64,000 nucleotides of DNA from Winslowiella toletana. Lineage in GTDB: Bacteria > Pseudomonadota > Gammaproteobacteria > Enterobacterales > Enterobacteriaceae. A model generated the notes under the pieces. That model saw nothing but the letters and a program-made list of their open reading frames with translations, ran no database searches and was not told where the DNA came from. Positions 47,078 through 56,720 of this stretch are shown piece after piece (positions within the stretch are counted from its first letter, which is position 1; each line of letters begins with the position of its first letter). Position numbers and translations under genes: made by a program. The stretch is from positions 1,240,001 through 1,304,000 of the forward strand of contig NZ_JAGGMQ010000001.1 in NCBI RefSeq assembly GCF_017875465.1. Direction: 5' to 3'.

Positions 47078-47809
47078 TTATATCAGCCAGATCAAACTTG
47101 CCAGGCGGCCAGTGGCGCCATCGCGTCGGAAGGAGAAAAATTGTCCGGCTTGCGTCACGGTACAGAGCCCGCCGCCACTGATAGAAAGCACACCCTGTGC
47201 TGCCAGTCGCAGGCGTGCCAGCAACCAGATATCGGCAAAATATTTTGCGCCAGCCGGCTTAAATGCCGTTGCGGCCTGGGGATTATCAGTAACGAAGGCG
47301 TCAAACACCTCTCTGCCCACTTCAAATGCCGTCGGCCCAATCGCCGGTCCCAGCCAGGCGTGGATTTCGCCAGCGGGACAGGAGAAACTGGCCAGCGTTG
47401 CTTCTAATACGCCGGCATGCAGCCCGCGCCATCCGGCATGGGCTGCGGCCACCTGTTTACCGTCCTGCGAACAGAACAGCACCGGCAAACAGTCAGCGGT
47501 CATTGCGGCGCAGACCACACCAGCACGATCGGTCCAGGCGGCATCAGCCCGCAAGTCGTCCGGCGCATCATCATTCAGATACAGAACATCCGTGCCATGC
47601 ACCTGTTCCAGCCACACCGGCATTGCAGGGAGATCCGCCAGCGCGATTAAACGTTCGCGGTTGGCCTGCACTGCCACCTGATCATCCCCCACGTGCGCGC
47701 CCAGATTCAGCGCATCCCAGGGCGCGCGACTGACACCGCCAGCACGCGTGGTGGAACAGGCACGCACATTGGCTGGCGCCGGCCAGTCGGGAATAATCAG
47801 CTCACTCAT
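47078..47809 (-). CDS. pgeF: Peptidoglycan editing factor PgeF (YfiH), 243 aa
   Basis: Amidase-type enzyme of the YfiH/LACC1 family; it removes wrongly incorporated L-Ser from peptidoglycan precursors in E. coli. It shows GVSRAPWDALNLGAHVGDD, WLEQVHGTDV, TADCLPVLFC and AAAHAGWRGL, giving the Cys and His metal or catalytic residues. Its start overlaps the rluD stop (TAATG), so translation is coupled. Confidence 0.95.
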   Translation of the reverse strand: MSELIIPDWPAPANVRACSTTRAGGVSRAPWDALNLGAHVGDDQVAVQANRERLIALADLPAMPVWLEQVHGTDVLYLNDDAPDDLRADAAWTDRAGVVCAAMTADCLPVLFCSQDGKQVAAAHAGWRGLHAGVLEATLASFSCPAGEIHAWLGPAIGPTAFEVGREVFDAFVTDNPQAATAFKPAGAKYFADIWLLARLRLAAQGVLSISGGGLCTVTQAGQFFSFRRDGATGRLASLIWLI

Positions 47810-48786
47810 TACCAGTCCATCTGATCTTTAAATTCTTCGGTATCGGCTTTCAGCGCGTCTATCAGATCAACCATATCTTGTGGTAATGGCGCATGCCACT
47901 CCATTTCGATACCGGTAATCGGATGATAAAGACGCAACATTGTGGCGTGCAGCGCCTGGCGATCAAAACCACGCAAGGTACTGATAAAGGCATCAGAAGC
48001 GCCCTTCGGTGGACGCGGACGGCCGCCGTACAGCTGATCACCCACCAGCGGATGGTTAATGTGCGCCATATGCACACGGATCTGGTGAGTACGCCCGGTT
48101 TCCAGACGCAGTCGCAGACGCGTATGGGCACGGAAGTGCTCCATAATGCGATAGTGCGTCGTCGCCGGTTTGCCCATCGGATGCACTGCCATATGGGTAC
48201 GTTTGGTGGAGTGACGACTAATCGGCTCATTAACTGAACCGCCAGCGGTCATATTACCAATCGCCACCGCCTCATACTCACGGGTGATTTCACGTAACTG
48301 TAGTGACTCCACCAGATGAGTTTGCGCCGGAACACTTTTCGCCACCACCATCAATCCGGTAGTATCTTTATCCAGACGATGCACGATGCCTGCACGCGGC
48401 ACATCCATAATGGCCGGATAGTAATGCAGCAGGGCATTGAGTACGGTACCGTCAGGATTACCCGCGCCAGGGTGGACCACCAGGTCGCGCGGCTTGTTGA
48501 TCACCAGAATATGGTCATCTTCATAGACGATATTCAGCGCGATATCCTGGGCTTCCCAGCGCGCTTCTTCTTCAATTTCGGCATCGATAGCGACCTTCTC
48601 GCCACCCAGCACTTTTTCTTTTGGCTTGTCGATCACGTTGCCGTTAACCGTCACGCGACGGTCAAGGATCCACTCTTTTATGCGAGAACGTGAATAATCA
48701 GGGAACATTTCCGCTAAAGCCTGATCTAAGCGTTGTCCGAGTTGTGATTCGGACACCGTTGCGGTGAGTTGTACTAGTTGTGCCAT
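47809..48786 (-). CDS. rluD: 23S rRNA pseudouridine synthase RluD, 325 aa
   Basis: Makes pseudouridines 1911, 1915 and 1917 in helix 69 of 23S rRNA. It has an N-terminal S4-like RNA-binding domain (about residues 17-75) and the catalytic HRLDKDTTGLMVVAK with the essential Asp, plus ETGRTHQIRVHMAHINHPLVGD. It is divergent from bamD and coupled to pgeF, as in E. coli. Confidence 0.97.
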   Translation of the reverse strand: MAQLVQLTATVSESQLGQRLDQALAEMFPDYSRSRIKEWILDRRVTVNGNVIDKPKEKVLGGEKVAIDAEIEEEARWEAQDIALNIVYEDDHILVINKPRDLVVHPGAGNPDGTVLNALLHYYPAIMDVPRAGIVHRLDKDTTGLMVVAKSVPAQTHLVESLQLREITREYEAVAIGNMTAGGSVNEPISRHSTKRTHMAVHPMGKPATTHYRIMEHFRAHTRLRLRLETGRTHQIRVHMAHINHPLVGDQLYGGRPRPPKGASDAFISTLRGFDRQALHATMLRLYHPITGIEMEWHAPLPQDMVDLIDALKADTEEFKDQMDW

Positions 48787-48915
48787 AAACAGCTTCTTCG
48801 TTAACGTTGGGTTTTCACGGCGATGCCGTTTAATATAATGTGCTATCGTACCTGGTCACTAAAGGGAGCTTAACGGACAGCTTCCGCAATAACACTTGAG
48901 GATAATCAAATCGTC

Positions 48916-49647
48916 ATGACGCGTATGAAATATCTGGTGGCTGCAGCCACGTTGAGCCTGGCACTGGTTGGTTGTTCCAGCTCCAAGGATGTGGTTCCTG
49001 ACAGCCCACCATCTGAGCTTTACGCTACGGCCCAGCAAAAACTGCAGGACGGTAACTTTAAAGGAGCAATAACGCAACTGGAAGCGCTCGATAACCGCTA
49101 CCCGTTCGGCCCTTACTCCCAGCAAGTTCAGCTAGATCTGATCTACGCTTACTATAAAAATGCCGATTTACCGCTGGCGCAGGCCGCAATCGATCGCTTT
49201 ATGCGCCTGAACCCAACCCATCCAAACATCGACTATGTCGTCTATATGAAAGGTCTGACGGATATGGCTCTGGATGATTCAGCACTACAGGGCTTCTTTG
49301 GTGTTGATCGATCAGACCGCGATCCTGAGCATGCACGCGATGCTTTCCGTGACTTCTCACAGTTGCTGCGCAGCTATCCGAATAGCCAGTATGCTGCGGA
49401 TTCACGCAAACGTCTGGTGTATCTGAAAGATCGCCTGGCCAAATATGAGCTTTCCGTGGCGCAATTCTATACTAAGCGTGGTGCTTATGTCGCTGTGGTT
49501 AATCGTGTTGAACAGATGATGAAGGATTATCCGGATACACAGGCCACCAGAACAGCCCTGCCGTTGATGGAAAATGCTTACCGCCAGCTGCAGCTGAATG
49601 CTGAGGCTGAGAAAGTAGCGAAAATTATCGCTGCCAATCAGGCGTAA
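48916..49647 (+). CDS. bamD: Outer membrane protein assembly factor BamD, 243 aa
   Basis: Essential lipoprotein of the BAM complex that inserts beta-barrel proteins. The signal peptide ends in the lipobox LVGC (Cys19); five TPR-like repeats follow, including [20 protein letters not shown] and [20 protein letters not shown]. Nearly colinear with E. coli BamD. A strong terminator follows. Confidence 0.97.
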   Translation: MTRMKYLVAAATLSLALVGCSSSKDVVPDSPPSELYATAQQKLQDGNFKGAITQLEALDNRYPFGPYSQQVQLDLIYAYYKNADLPLAQAAIDRFMRLNPTHPNIDYVVYMKGLTDMALDDSALQGFFGVDRSDRDPEHARDAFRDFSQLLRSYPNSQYAADSRKRLVYLKDRLAKYELSVAQFYTKRGAYVAVVNRVEQMMKDYPDTQATRTALPLMENAYRQLQLNAEAEKVAKIIAANQA

Positions 49648-49660
49648 GAGAAAGAGACAA

Positions 49661-49690
49661 AAATGGCAGCCAACAGGCTGCCATTTTTTT
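49661..49690 (+). terminator. Terminator after bamD
   Basis: AAATGGCAGCC pairs with GGCTGCCATTT around AACA, followed by TTTT. Confidence 0.9.
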
Positions 49691-49915
49691 GGCCAAAAAA
49701 ACCTCATATTTCAGATTTCCCGGCCGGGTTAACTCATCAATAATGCCCGCTAAAAAGCAGCCCCGCAAGCCCTTCTCGCGTAATAACTGGCCCATTTCAC
49801 AGATTTCTCCTGATTGACAAAAAGTGACAAATTTTCGTGATCTCAATCACGCATTACACCCTTTTTCGCGCTATGCTGGGTTCACCAAGACGGAAATGAC
49901 AGAGAGGTAAGTACT

Positions 49916-50248
49916 ATGGTTCTGAACATTACCAGCAAGCAAATGGAAATCACACCGGCCATCCGCCAGCATGTCGAAGACCGTCTCGCGAAGCTTGAAA
50001 AGTGGCAAACCCATCTGATAAATCCGCATATTGTGTTGTCGAAAGAGCCGAAGGAATTTGTCGCTGACGCGACGATTAACACGCCAAATGGCCAGCTGAT
50101 TGCCAGCGCAAAGAAAGAAGATATGTATGCAGCAATCAACGATTTGATTAATAAACTGGAGCGTCAGCTGAATAAAGTTCAGCACAAAGGCGAAGCCCGC
50201 CGCGCTGAAGCCAGTGTTAAAGATCTCAGCGTGGTCGACGAAGAGTAA
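49916..50248 (+). CDS. raiA: Ribosome-associated inhibitor RaiA, 110 aa
   Basis: Cold-shock and stationary-phase factor that binds the 70S ribosome and blocks translation, preventing 100S dimer formation. Residues 1-95 form the HPF/RaiA domain ([20 protein letters not shown], then [11 protein letters not shown]); a short acidic tail follows. Position between bamD and pheLA is as in E. coli. Confidence 0.96.
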   Translation: MVLNITSKQMEITPAIRQHVEDRLAKLEKWQTHLINPHIVLSKEPKEFVADATINTPNGQLIASAKKEDMYAAINDLINKLERQLNKVQHKGEARRAEASVKDLSVVDEE

Positions 50249-50264
50249 CGCAGTAAACAGCATC

Positions 50265-50287
50265 AACGCGCCTGAGGGCGCGTTTTT
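50265..50287 (+). terminator. Terminator after raiA
   Basis: AACGCGCC, loop TGAG, GGCGCGTT followed by TTT. Confidence 0.9.
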
Positions 50288-50346
50288 TATTGACAGTGAT
50301 AAATTGCAACGGTTACTGTAAACGTTCACTGATAATGGAAACCACC

Positions 50347-50394
50347 ATGAAACCACACCTGTTCTTCTTCGCATTCTTTTTTACCTTCCCCTGA
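50347..50394 (+). CDS. pheL: pheA leader peptide PheL, 15 aa
   Basis: The encoded peptide is MKPHLFFFAFFFTFP, with seven Phe in 15 residues, almost the same as E. coli PheL. Ribosome stalling at these Phe codons under Phe-tRNA shortage switches the downstream RNA to the antiterminator form and lets pheA be transcribed. Confidence 0.93.
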   Translation: MKPHLFFFAFFFTFP

Positions 50395-50440
50395 TTGGGA
50401 GGCAATTCGTCGTGTAAGAATGAATGCGAAGACGAACAAC

Positions 50441-50470
50441 AAAGCCTCCCAAACGGGAGGCTTTTTTTTT
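50441..50470 (+). terminator. pheA attenuator
   Basis: AAGCCTCCC, loop AAAC, GGGAGGCTT followed by a run of T. The segment TTGGGAGGC just after the pheL stop (about 50395-50403) can pair with GCCTCCC instead, giving the competing antiterminator structure. Confidence 0.9.
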
Positions 50471-50492
50471 GCACATCTGACAGGTAGCGATA

Positions 50493-51653
50493 ATGAATAC
50501 CGAAAACCCTTTGTTGGCCCTGCGTGATAAGATCAGCGCCGTGGATGAAAAATTATTAGCGCTGCTTGCCGAGCGGCGCGGACTGGCGATTGAAGTGGCG
50601 AAAGCCAAAATGGCGACCCAGCGCCCGATTCGCGATATCGATCGCGAGCGCGATCTGCTGGAACATCTGATTACGGTGGGCAAACGCCACCAGCTGGATG
50701 CGCACTACATCACCCGCCTGTTCCAGCAGATCATTGAAGATTCAGTGCTGACTCAGCAGGCGCTGTTGCAGAAACACCTCAATCAACCTGATTCCCATTC
50801 GGCGCGAATTGCCTTTCTCGGTCCGAAGGGTTCTTACTCGCACCTTGCGGCCCGTCGCTATGCCGCGCGCCACTTTGAGCATTTTATTGAAAGTGGCTGT
50901 CTGAAATTCCATGACATTATCAATCAGGTTGAAACCGGTCAGGCCGATTACGCGGTATTACCGATTGAAAATACCAGTTCCGGCTCGATCAACGATGTTT
51001 ACGATCTGCTGCAACAAACCAGCCTGTCACTGGTGGGTGAGATGACGGTGCCGATTAACCACTGCGTTCTGGTGGCAGACAGCACCGATCTCCAGCAGAT
51101 TGAAACAGTTTACAGCCATCCGCAGCCTTTCCAGCAGTGCAGCCAGTTTATTAACCGCTTCCCGCACTGGAAGATTGAGTACACCGAAAGTACCGCTGCA
51201 GCGATGGAAAAAGTCGCCGCCCTGAACTCGCCGAAAGCGGCCGCGCTGGGCAGTGAAGCCGGTGGCGAACTCTATAATCTGCAAGTGCTGGAGCGCGATC
51301 TGGCCAATCAGCAGCAGAATATCACTCGCTTTATCATTCTGGCGCGTAAGCCTGTCGAAGTATCACAACAGGTTCCGGCCAAAACCACGCTGATTATGGC
51401 TACCGGGCAGCAGTCCGGCGCACTGGTGGAAGCACTGCTGGTGCTGCGCCAGCATAATCTGATTATGAGCAAACTCGAATCACGTCCGATTAATGGTAAT
51501 CCGTGGGAAGAGATGTTTTATATCGATGTGCAGGGCAATCTGCGTTCCGCCGAGATGCAGCAGGCGCTACGTGAACTGACGGCGATTACCCGTTCGCTGA
51601 AAGTGCTCGGCTGCTACCCGAGTGAAAATGTGGTGCCGGTCGATCCGCAATAG
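50493..51653 (+). CDS. pheA: Bifunctional chorismate mutase/prephenate dehydratase PheA, 386 aa
   Basis: Converts chorismate to prephenate and then to phenylpyruvate for phenylalanine synthesis. The chorismate mutase domain is residues about 1-90 ([20 protein letters not shown]). The dehydratase domain is about 105-285, with the NITRFIIL motif at its end. The ACT regulatory domain is about 297-385, with GALVEALL and KLESRPI, which bind phenylalanine for feedback inhibition. Expression is set by the PheL attenuator. Confidence 0.97.
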   Translation: MNTENPLLALRDKISAVDEKLLALLAERRGLAIEVAKAKMATQRPIRDIDRERDLLEHLITVGKRHQLDAHYITRLFQQIIEDSVLTQQALLQKHLNQPDSHSARIAFLGPKGSYSHLAARRYAARHFEHFIESGCLKFHDIINQVETGQADYAVLPIENTSSGSINDVYDLLQQTSLSLVGEMTVPINHCVLVADSTDLQQIETVYSHPQPFQQCSQFINRFPHWKIEYTESTAAAMEKVAALNSPKAAALGSEAGGELYNLQVLERDLANQQQNITRFIILARKPVEVSQQVPAKTTLIMATGQQSGALVEALLVLRQHNLIMSKLESRPINGNPWEEMFYIDVQGNLRSAEMQQALRELTAITRSLKVLGCYPSENVVPVDPQ

Positions 51654-51664
51654 CACCCCGCTCA

Positions 51665-51690
51665 GAATCGGCCCGCCTGCGGGTCGATTC
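51665..51690. other. Inverted repeat after pheA
   Basis: GAATCGGCCCG and CGGGTCGATTC pair at 10 of 11 positions around a 4-base loop. There is no T tract; it may serve as a weak terminator. Confidence 0.45.
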
Positions 51691-51762
51691 AGACCTCAAA
51701 CAGTGATTTACCGGTTCAGCTTATCGCTATATTATAAAGTATATAACGATAAGGTGATAAAA

Positions 51763-52815
51763 ATGGTAACCCGCTTCAAACACTGCGCTGTCCTGTTGTC
51801 TCTGCTGTTAATTTCCTGCCCAACGCTGGCTGCACGTCAGGTGACCGACCAGCTTGGCCGCCAGGTCACCATCCCGGATCGCGTCGATCGTGTGGTGGTA
51901 TTGCAACATCAGACGCTCAATCTGCTGGTTCAGCTCGATGCCACACAAACCATGGTCGGCATTCTCAGTAACTGGAAGCAGCAGCTTGGCGATCACTATC
52001 AACGTCTGGCGCCCGCACTAAACAGCGTGCCGCTGCTGGGCGATTTAACCCACGTCGACCCGGAAAAACTGGTAGCGCTGCATCCGCAGGTGGTGTTTGT
52101 CACCAACTACGCGCCGCAGGAGATGATCGATCAAATCTCCCGGCTTGGCATTCCGGTTATCGCCATTTCGTTACGTTCAGGCGATGCAAAACAACAGGCG
52201 CAGCTGAATCCCTCACTCCAGGATGAAGATCGGGCTTACGATCAGGGACTGAAAGAGGGTATCCGGCTGATTGGCGAAGTCGTGAACCGTCAGCAGCAGG
52301 CTGAAGCGTTAATCCAGGCGGCCTTTGCTCAGCGTGCGCTTATCGCTCAGCGCTTACAGGATATCGCTCCGCAGCAACGCATTCGGGTCTATATGGCCAA
52401 TCCTGAACTGACCACCTATGGCTCCGGCAAATATACCGGTCTGATGATGGCTCATGCCGGTGCGCTGAATGTCGCCGCCGCCACGGTTAAAGGCTTTAAG
52501 CAGGTGGCCATGGAGCAGGTGCTGGCATGGGACCCGCAGGTCATCTTTGTGCAGGATCGTTATCCACAGGTACCGGCGCAGATCAACAGCGCGGCGGAAT
52601 GGCAGGTAATCAGCGCGGTAAAACAGCATCGCGTCTATCTGATGCCGGAATACGCCAAAGCATGGGGTTATCCGATGCCGGAAGCGGTAGGTCTGGGTGA
52701 ATTGTGGATGGCGAAGAAACTTTATCCGCAAAAATTTGCCGATATTGATATGCAGACGCTGGCGCAAAACTGGTATCAGCGCTTTTACCGTACTGATTAT
52801 CAGGGCGCCAACTAA
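51763..52815 (+). CDS. Periplasmic ABC-type metal/cofactor-binding protein (TroA/BtuF-like fold), 350 aa
   Basis: It has a signal peptide (MVTRFKHCAVLLSLLLISCP, then TLAA) and a helical-backbone metal receptor domain: VTDQLGRQVTIPDRVDRVVVLQHQTLNLLVQLDA, then LGDLTHVDPEKLVALHPQVVFVT and the late WDPQVIFVQDRYPQ. The fold binds iron complexes, haem, cobalamin or metals; the ligand here is not predictable. No permease or ATPase gene lies nearby. It is coupled by a TAATG overlap to the ModA-like gene. The ATG at 51763 places the signal peptide correctly. The pair interrupts the usual pheA-tyrA junction. Confidence 0.8.
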   Translation: MVTRFKHCAVLLSLLLISCPTLAARQVTDQLGRQVTIPDRVDRVVVLQHQTLNLLVQLDATQTMVGILSNWKQQLGDHYQRLAPALNSVPLLGDLTHVDPEKLVALHPQVVFVTNYAPQEMIDQISRLGIPVIAISLRSGDAKQQAQLNPSLQDEDRAYDQGLKEGIRLIGEVVNRQQQAEALIQAAFAQRALIAQRLQDIAPQQRIRVYMANPELTTYGSGKYTGLMMAHAGALNVAAATVKGFKQVAMEQVLAWDPQVIFVQDRYPQVPAQINSAAEWQVISAVKQHRVYLMPEYAKAWGYPMPEAVGLGELWMAKKLYPQKFADIDMQTLAQNWYQRFYRTDYQGAN

Positions 52816-53579
52816 TGTTGCGGGTGCTGGCGGCGGGCAGCCTGCGTAAGGTATGGCCTGCGCTGATGGCGGCATTCCAGCAGCAGAGCGGCATCAGGGT
52901 GACAACGCAATTTGCTCCCGCCGGACTGTTGCGCCAGCGGATTATCAGCGGCGAACCCTGCGATCTGTTTGCCTCAGCCAATCTGGCACATCCCACGGCA
53001 TTACAGCAGCAGGGGCATGCTTTGCAGGTGGCGGTTTTTGCCCATAATCAGCTCTGCCTGACGGCGAAAGCTGACGTGGTACAGGCTGATGATAACTGGC
53101 TGACCCTGCTCGCCCGGCCGCAACTGCGGCTGGCGACCTCAACGCCGGAAAGCGATCCTTCCGGAGATTACGCCTGGCAGCTGTTTGATCGGATTGAGCA
53201 GCAGCATCCGGGCGTTGGCAACAGCCTGAAAAAGCGCGCACTCTGTCTGGTGGGAGGCGCGGAAAGCCCGCCGATTCCCGCCGGAGAGCTGGCCGCCAGC
53301 TGGCTGATTAATCATCATCGCGCCGAGCTGTTTCTCGGCTACGCCAGTTATTGGGCGGAATTACAGACCGGGCCGACTCTGCGCACCCTTGCTATTGCAC
53401 CCGCTTATCAGCCAGCGATAGCCTATGCTTTCGCGGTTTGTCAGCCGCAGGCTCAGCCACTGGCAGAATTTCTGTTAGCGGCAGAAGCGCAGCGGCTGCT
53501 GGCGGCGGCCGGGTTCAGGCAAGAAGAAAGCTGGAGTGAAATCATCGACACGGGCGGCGAAAACGCCACCCCTACATGA
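52815..53579 (+). CDS. ModA-like binding protein without signal peptide, 254 aa
   Basis: The ModA/molybdate-binding fold is recognisable from VLAAGSLRKVWPALMAAFQQ, FAPAGLLRQRIISGEPCDLF and ASANLAHPTALQQQG. ModA proteins normally carry an export signal, but this frame begins directly with the domain (MLRVLAAGSLR) at a TAATG overlap with the preceding binding protein. Either it is cytoplasmic or its start has been lost. The last ten residues and the stop codon (DTGGENATPT) are encoded by a palindromic repeat, so the native C-terminus has probably been replaced. The ligand is unknown; a tungstate or molybdate role is only a family hint. Confidence 0.75.
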   Translation: MLRVLAAGSLRKVWPALMAAFQQQSGIRVTTQFAPAGLLRQRIISGEPCDLFASANLAHPTALQQQGHALQVAVFAHNQLCLTAKADVVQADDNWLTLLARPQLRLATSTPESDPSGDYAWQLFDRIEQQHPGVGNSLKKRALCLVGGAESPPIPAGELAASWLINHHRAELFLGYASYWAELQTGPTLRTLAIAPAYQPAIAYAFAVCQPQAQPLAEFLLAAEAQRLLAAAGFRQEESWSEIIDTGGENATPT

Positions 53580-53613
53580 GACTGGTTTCGTAAAGGCGGC
53601 GTTTTCGCCGCCC
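53552..53613. repeat. Paired REP-like palindromes overlapping the end of the ModA-like gene
   Basis: GGGCGGCGAAAACGCCACCC with CTAC (53553-53575) and its inverted partner GGCGGCGTTTTCGCCGCC (53595-53612), 19 bases apart. Same family and arrangement as at 19838 and 30040. It lies between convergent genes (ModA-like and tyrA). Confidence 0.75.
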
Positions 53614-53631
53614 TCTGTCTTAGGCCTTTAG

Positions 53632-54753
53632 TTACAAACGACTGTCATTAGCCTGACGCAACAGCGTGCGGCTTTCCACCAGGAAGCGTTTGGCATAATC
53701 ACCAAACCAGTGCTCCACACGACGGAAGCTGTCGATAAACGCCTGCTTATCGCCCTGCTCCAGCAGTTTAATCGCCTCACCAAAACGCTGATGATAGCGC
53801 TTGATCAGTTCGAGATTGCGGCCGGAAGACATAATAATATCTGCGTACAGCTGCGGATCCTGGGCAAACAGACGTCCTACCATCGCCAGCTCCAGCCGGT
53901 AAATCGGTGAAGAGAGCGCCAGCAGCTGCTCCAGCTGCACATTCTCTTCCGCCAGATGCAGACCATAGGCAAACGTGGCGAAGTGGCGCAGTGCCTGGAT
54001 AAATGCCATATTCTGGTCATGTTCCACGGCGCTGATGCGATGCAGCCGCGCGCCCCACACCTGAATTTGCTCCAGCAACCACTGATACGCTTCCGGCTGA
54101 CGGCCATCGCACCAGACCACCAGCTGTTTCGCCAGGCTGCCGCTGTCCGGGCCAAACATCGGGTGCAGACCCAATACCGGACCGCTGTGCGCCGCCAGCA
54201 TCGCCTGTAGCGGACGATTTTTTACCGATGCCAGATCGACCAGGATACAGTCATCCGGCAGCTTCGGCAGTTCAGCAATCACCTGCTCAGTCAGATGGAT
54301 CGGCACGCTGATCATCACCATTCCGGCATCGCTGAGCATGCTTTCCGCCTGATCCCAGTCGCCTTTATCGAGGATTTTCACCTGATAGCCCGACAGGGTA
54401 AGCATCTTTTCAAACAGCCGTCCCATCTGCCCTTTGCCGCCGACAATCACCACCGGACGCAGTTCAGGACAGAGCGTTTTAAAACCTTTATCATTTTCGC
54501 TGGAGTAGGATTCGCGCATCACACGGCGCAGCACATCCTCAATCAAATCAGGTGGTACGCCCAGCGCTTCCGCCTCTTTACGCCGCGAAGCCAGCATTGA
54601 GGCTTCGCGTTCCGGAACATAAATCGGTAATCCATAACGACTTTTCACTTCGCCAACTTCGGCAACCAGTTCCAGTCGTCTGGCCAGCAGATCGAGCAGC
54701 GCTTTATCAACTTCATCGATTTGATCGCGTAGCGCGGTCAGTTCAGCCACCAT
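53632..54753 (-). CDS. tyrA: Bifunctional chorismate mutase/prephenate dehydrogenase TyrA, 373 aa
   Basis: Converts chorismate to prephenate and 4-hydroxyphenylpyruvate for tyrosine synthesis. The chorismate mutase domain is about residues 1-88 ([20 protein letters not shown]). The NAD-binding motif [18 protein letters not shown] follows at about residue 100. It lies three bases after aroF and is regulated with it by TyrR in E. coli. Confidence 0.97.
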   Translation of the reverse strand: MVAELTALRDQIDEVDKALLDLLARRLELVAEVGEVKSRYGLPIYVPEREASMLASRRKEAEALGVPPDLIEDVLRRVMRESYSSENDKGFKTLCPELRPVVIVGGKGQMGRLFEKMLTLSGYQVKILDKGDWDQAESMLSDAGMVMISVPIHLTEQVIAELPKLPDDCILVDLASVKNRPLQAMLAAHSGPVLGLHPMFGPDSGSLAKQLVVWCDGRQPEAYQWLLEQIQVWGARLHRISAVEHDQNMAFIQALRHFATFAYGLHLAEENVQLEQLLALSSPIYRLELAMVGRLFAQDPQLYADIIMSSGRNLELIKRYHQRFGEAIKLLEQGDKQAFIDSFRRVEHWFGDYAKRFLVESRTLLRQANDSRL

Positions 54754-54756
54754 ACA

Positions 54757-55836
54757 TTAAACCTCTTGTGACAGACGCGCCGTCAGCACTCCGCTCAGGC
54801 TCTGATGAATCTCACGCAGCAGCGTATCGGTGGTTTCCCAGTTGATGCAGGCATCAGTCACGGAAACACCGTGGCGCATGGCGCTGCGTGGCTGTTCAGA
54901 AGACTGATTGCCTTCATTAATATTGCTTTCCAGCATCAGGCCGATAATCGAACGGTTGCCATCTTTAATCTGCGCGATTGCAGACTCAGCCACAGCGGGC
55001 TGACGACGATAGTCTTTGTTTGAGTTGCCATGACTGCAATCTATCATCAAGGATGGACGGAGTCCCGCCTGAAGCATCTCTTTTTCACACTGCGCCACAT
55101 CCTGCGGGCCGTAGTTCGGCGCTTTACCACCACGTAAAATCACATGGCCATCCGGGTTGCCCTGGGTTTGCAGCAGACAAACCTGACCCGCCTGGTTAAT
55201 GCCGACAAAGCGGTGTGGCATCGCTGCGGCGCGCATGGCATTGATCGCGGTGCCGAGGCTGCCGTCTGTACCGTTTTTAAAACCAACTGGCATCGACAGG
55301 CCAGAAGCCATTTCGCGGTGCGTCTGTGATTCGGTAGTACGCGCACCGATCGCCGACCAGCTAAACAGGTCGCCAAGGTATTGCGGGCTGTTAGGATCCA
55401 GCGCCTCTGTGGCCAGCGGCAGCCCCATTTCCACCAGATCCAGCAGCAGGCGACGCGCAATATGCAGGCCCGCTTCCATATCGAATGAATTGTCCATATA
55501 AGGATCGTTGATCAGCCCTTTCCAGCCGACGGTGGTACGGGGTTTTTCAAAATAGACGCGCATCACGATATACAGCTGATCCTTCAGCTGCTCAGAGATC
55601 TGTTTCAGAGAACGGGCATATTCCAGCGCGGCTTCAGGATCATGAATCGAGCAGGGACCACAAACGATCAACAGGCGATGATCTTTACCACTAATAATGT
55701 CAGAGATAGTCTGACGGGAAGCGGAAATCTGTGCGGCCAGCTGGGCGTCTAACGGAAACTGTTTTTTCAGCTCTTCCGGAGTAATCAATACTTGTTCATC
55801 AGCGATATGAACATTATTCAGCGCGTCTTTTTGCAT
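54757..55836 (-). CDS. aroF: 3-deoxy-7-phosphoheptulonate synthase, tyrosine-sensitive (AroF), 359 aa
   Basis: First enzyme of the shikimate pathway, joining phosphoenolpyruvate and erythrose 4-phosphate. It has LLIVCGPCSIHD, GWKGLINDPYMD, GARTTESQTHREMASGLS, RGGKAPNYG and MIDCSHGNSNKDY. The Tyr-sensitive isozyme is inferred from its operon with tyrA and TyrR box upstream. Confidence 0.96.
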   Translation of the reverse strand: MQKDALNNVHIADEQVLITPEELKKQFPLDAQLAAQISASRQTISDIISGKDHRLLIVCGPCSIHDPEAALEYARSLKQISEQLKDQLYIVMRVYFEKPRTTVGWKGLINDPYMDNSFDMEAGLHIARRLLLDLVEMGLPLATEALDPNSPQYLGDLFSWSAIGARTTESQTHREMASGLSMPVGFKNGTDGSLGTAINAMRAAAMPHRFVGINQAGQVCLLQTQGNPDGHVILRGGKAPNYGPQDVAQCEKEMLQAGLRPSLMIDCSHGNSNKDYRRQPAVAESAIAQIKDGNRSIIGLMLESNINEGNQSSEQPRSAMRHGVSVTDACINWETTDTLLREIHQSLSGVLTARLSQEV

Positions 55837-56030
55837 GATCCTGATCCTTTCTCACTCGTTTATGCGTTCGTGGTGATCCTCAATGAGGTCAGGCTTACTT
55901 TACCACAGAACGTAAAGCCTGCAATCCATGAGTGTACACTTTATTTACCACTTAATATAAAAACGCTGTTATTTTCTATAAAAATACATATAAATCAAAT
56001 GCATATCAAATTAACACCAAGACAGCAAAG

Positions 56031-56048
56031 TGTATATTTAACTTTACA
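56031..56048. promoter_or_regulatory. TyrR box upstream of aroF-tyrA
   Basis: TGTATATTTAACTTTACA matches TGTAAA-N6-TTTACA with one mismatch. A second, weaker candidate (TGTACACTTTATTTACC) is at 55933-55949. In E. coli, aroF is repressed by TyrR with tyrosine through several such boxes. The interval 55837-56175 holds no gene. Confidence 0.7.
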
Positions 56049-56175
56049 GTCATGAGTGCCATTTTGTTTCACTAGCGCTATAAATCGCCGTAAAATCCGT
56101 TACCTGCATTAAAATCGCAATCCCTGCCCTGTCGCTTTATGCTGTAAAGCAGCAGAGACAAGCGAGGAGCTGCCA

Positions 56176-56703
56176 ATGAATATCCATCTTCGTCCTTTTG
56201 CCATGCAGGATGCAGGCGCTTTCGCCACCGCGATTAATGAATCGCTGGAGAGTTTACTGCCCTGGATGGTCTGGGCGCATGCCGGTTATAACAAACAACA
56301 GGCGCGTCAATGGTTTGCCTTTACCCATATGCAGCGCGAGAAAGGCGAAGCCGATGAGTTCGGTATTTACGATGATCAGGGCCAGCTGCTAGGCGGCGCC
56401 GGATTACGCTATCCACAGGATAAAGCCAGCCTGTGCGCCATTGGCTACTGGGTACGCAGCAGTCAGCAGCGTAAAGGGATTGCCCGCCAGGCGGTAAAAC
56501 AGCTGGCGGCGCTGGCCTTCCAGTGCCCGGAGATTAACACCATTGAAATTCTGGCAGCAGAAGCCAATCTGGCAAGTCGTGCGGTGGCGGTTGCCAGCGG
56601 CGCAGAGTTTATCGACCTGCGCTACGGTTTAATTATTCTCGACAGCGGGCCAGTCAATACCGCTATTTATCATTTAAAGCGGCCGCATCAGGCTCATAAA
56701 TAA
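56176..56703 (+). CDS. GNAT family N-acetyltransferase (RimJ/RimL-like), 175 aa
   Basis: It has N-terminal HLRPFAMQDAGAFATAINES, the central ESLLPWMVWAH typical of the RimJ/RimL/YdaF subgroup, and the acetyl-CoA loop YWVRSSQQRKGIARQAVKQL. RimL-like members acetylate N-terminal amines of ribosomal proteins or free amino groups; the substrate here is unknown. It is not part of the E. coli gene order at this place. The ATG follows GCGAGGAGC. It is convergent with the effector-like gene. Confidence 0.85.
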   Translation: MNIHLRPFAMQDAGAFATAINESLESLLPWMVWAHAGYNKQQARQWFAFTHMQREKGEADEFGIYDDQGQLLGGAGLRYPQDKASLCAIGYWVRSSQQRKGIARQAVKQLAALAFQCPEINTIEILAAEANLASRAVAVASGAEFIDLRYGLIILDSGPVNTAIYHLKRPHQAHK

Positions 56704-56720
56704 ATGGACAACCGGATCAG

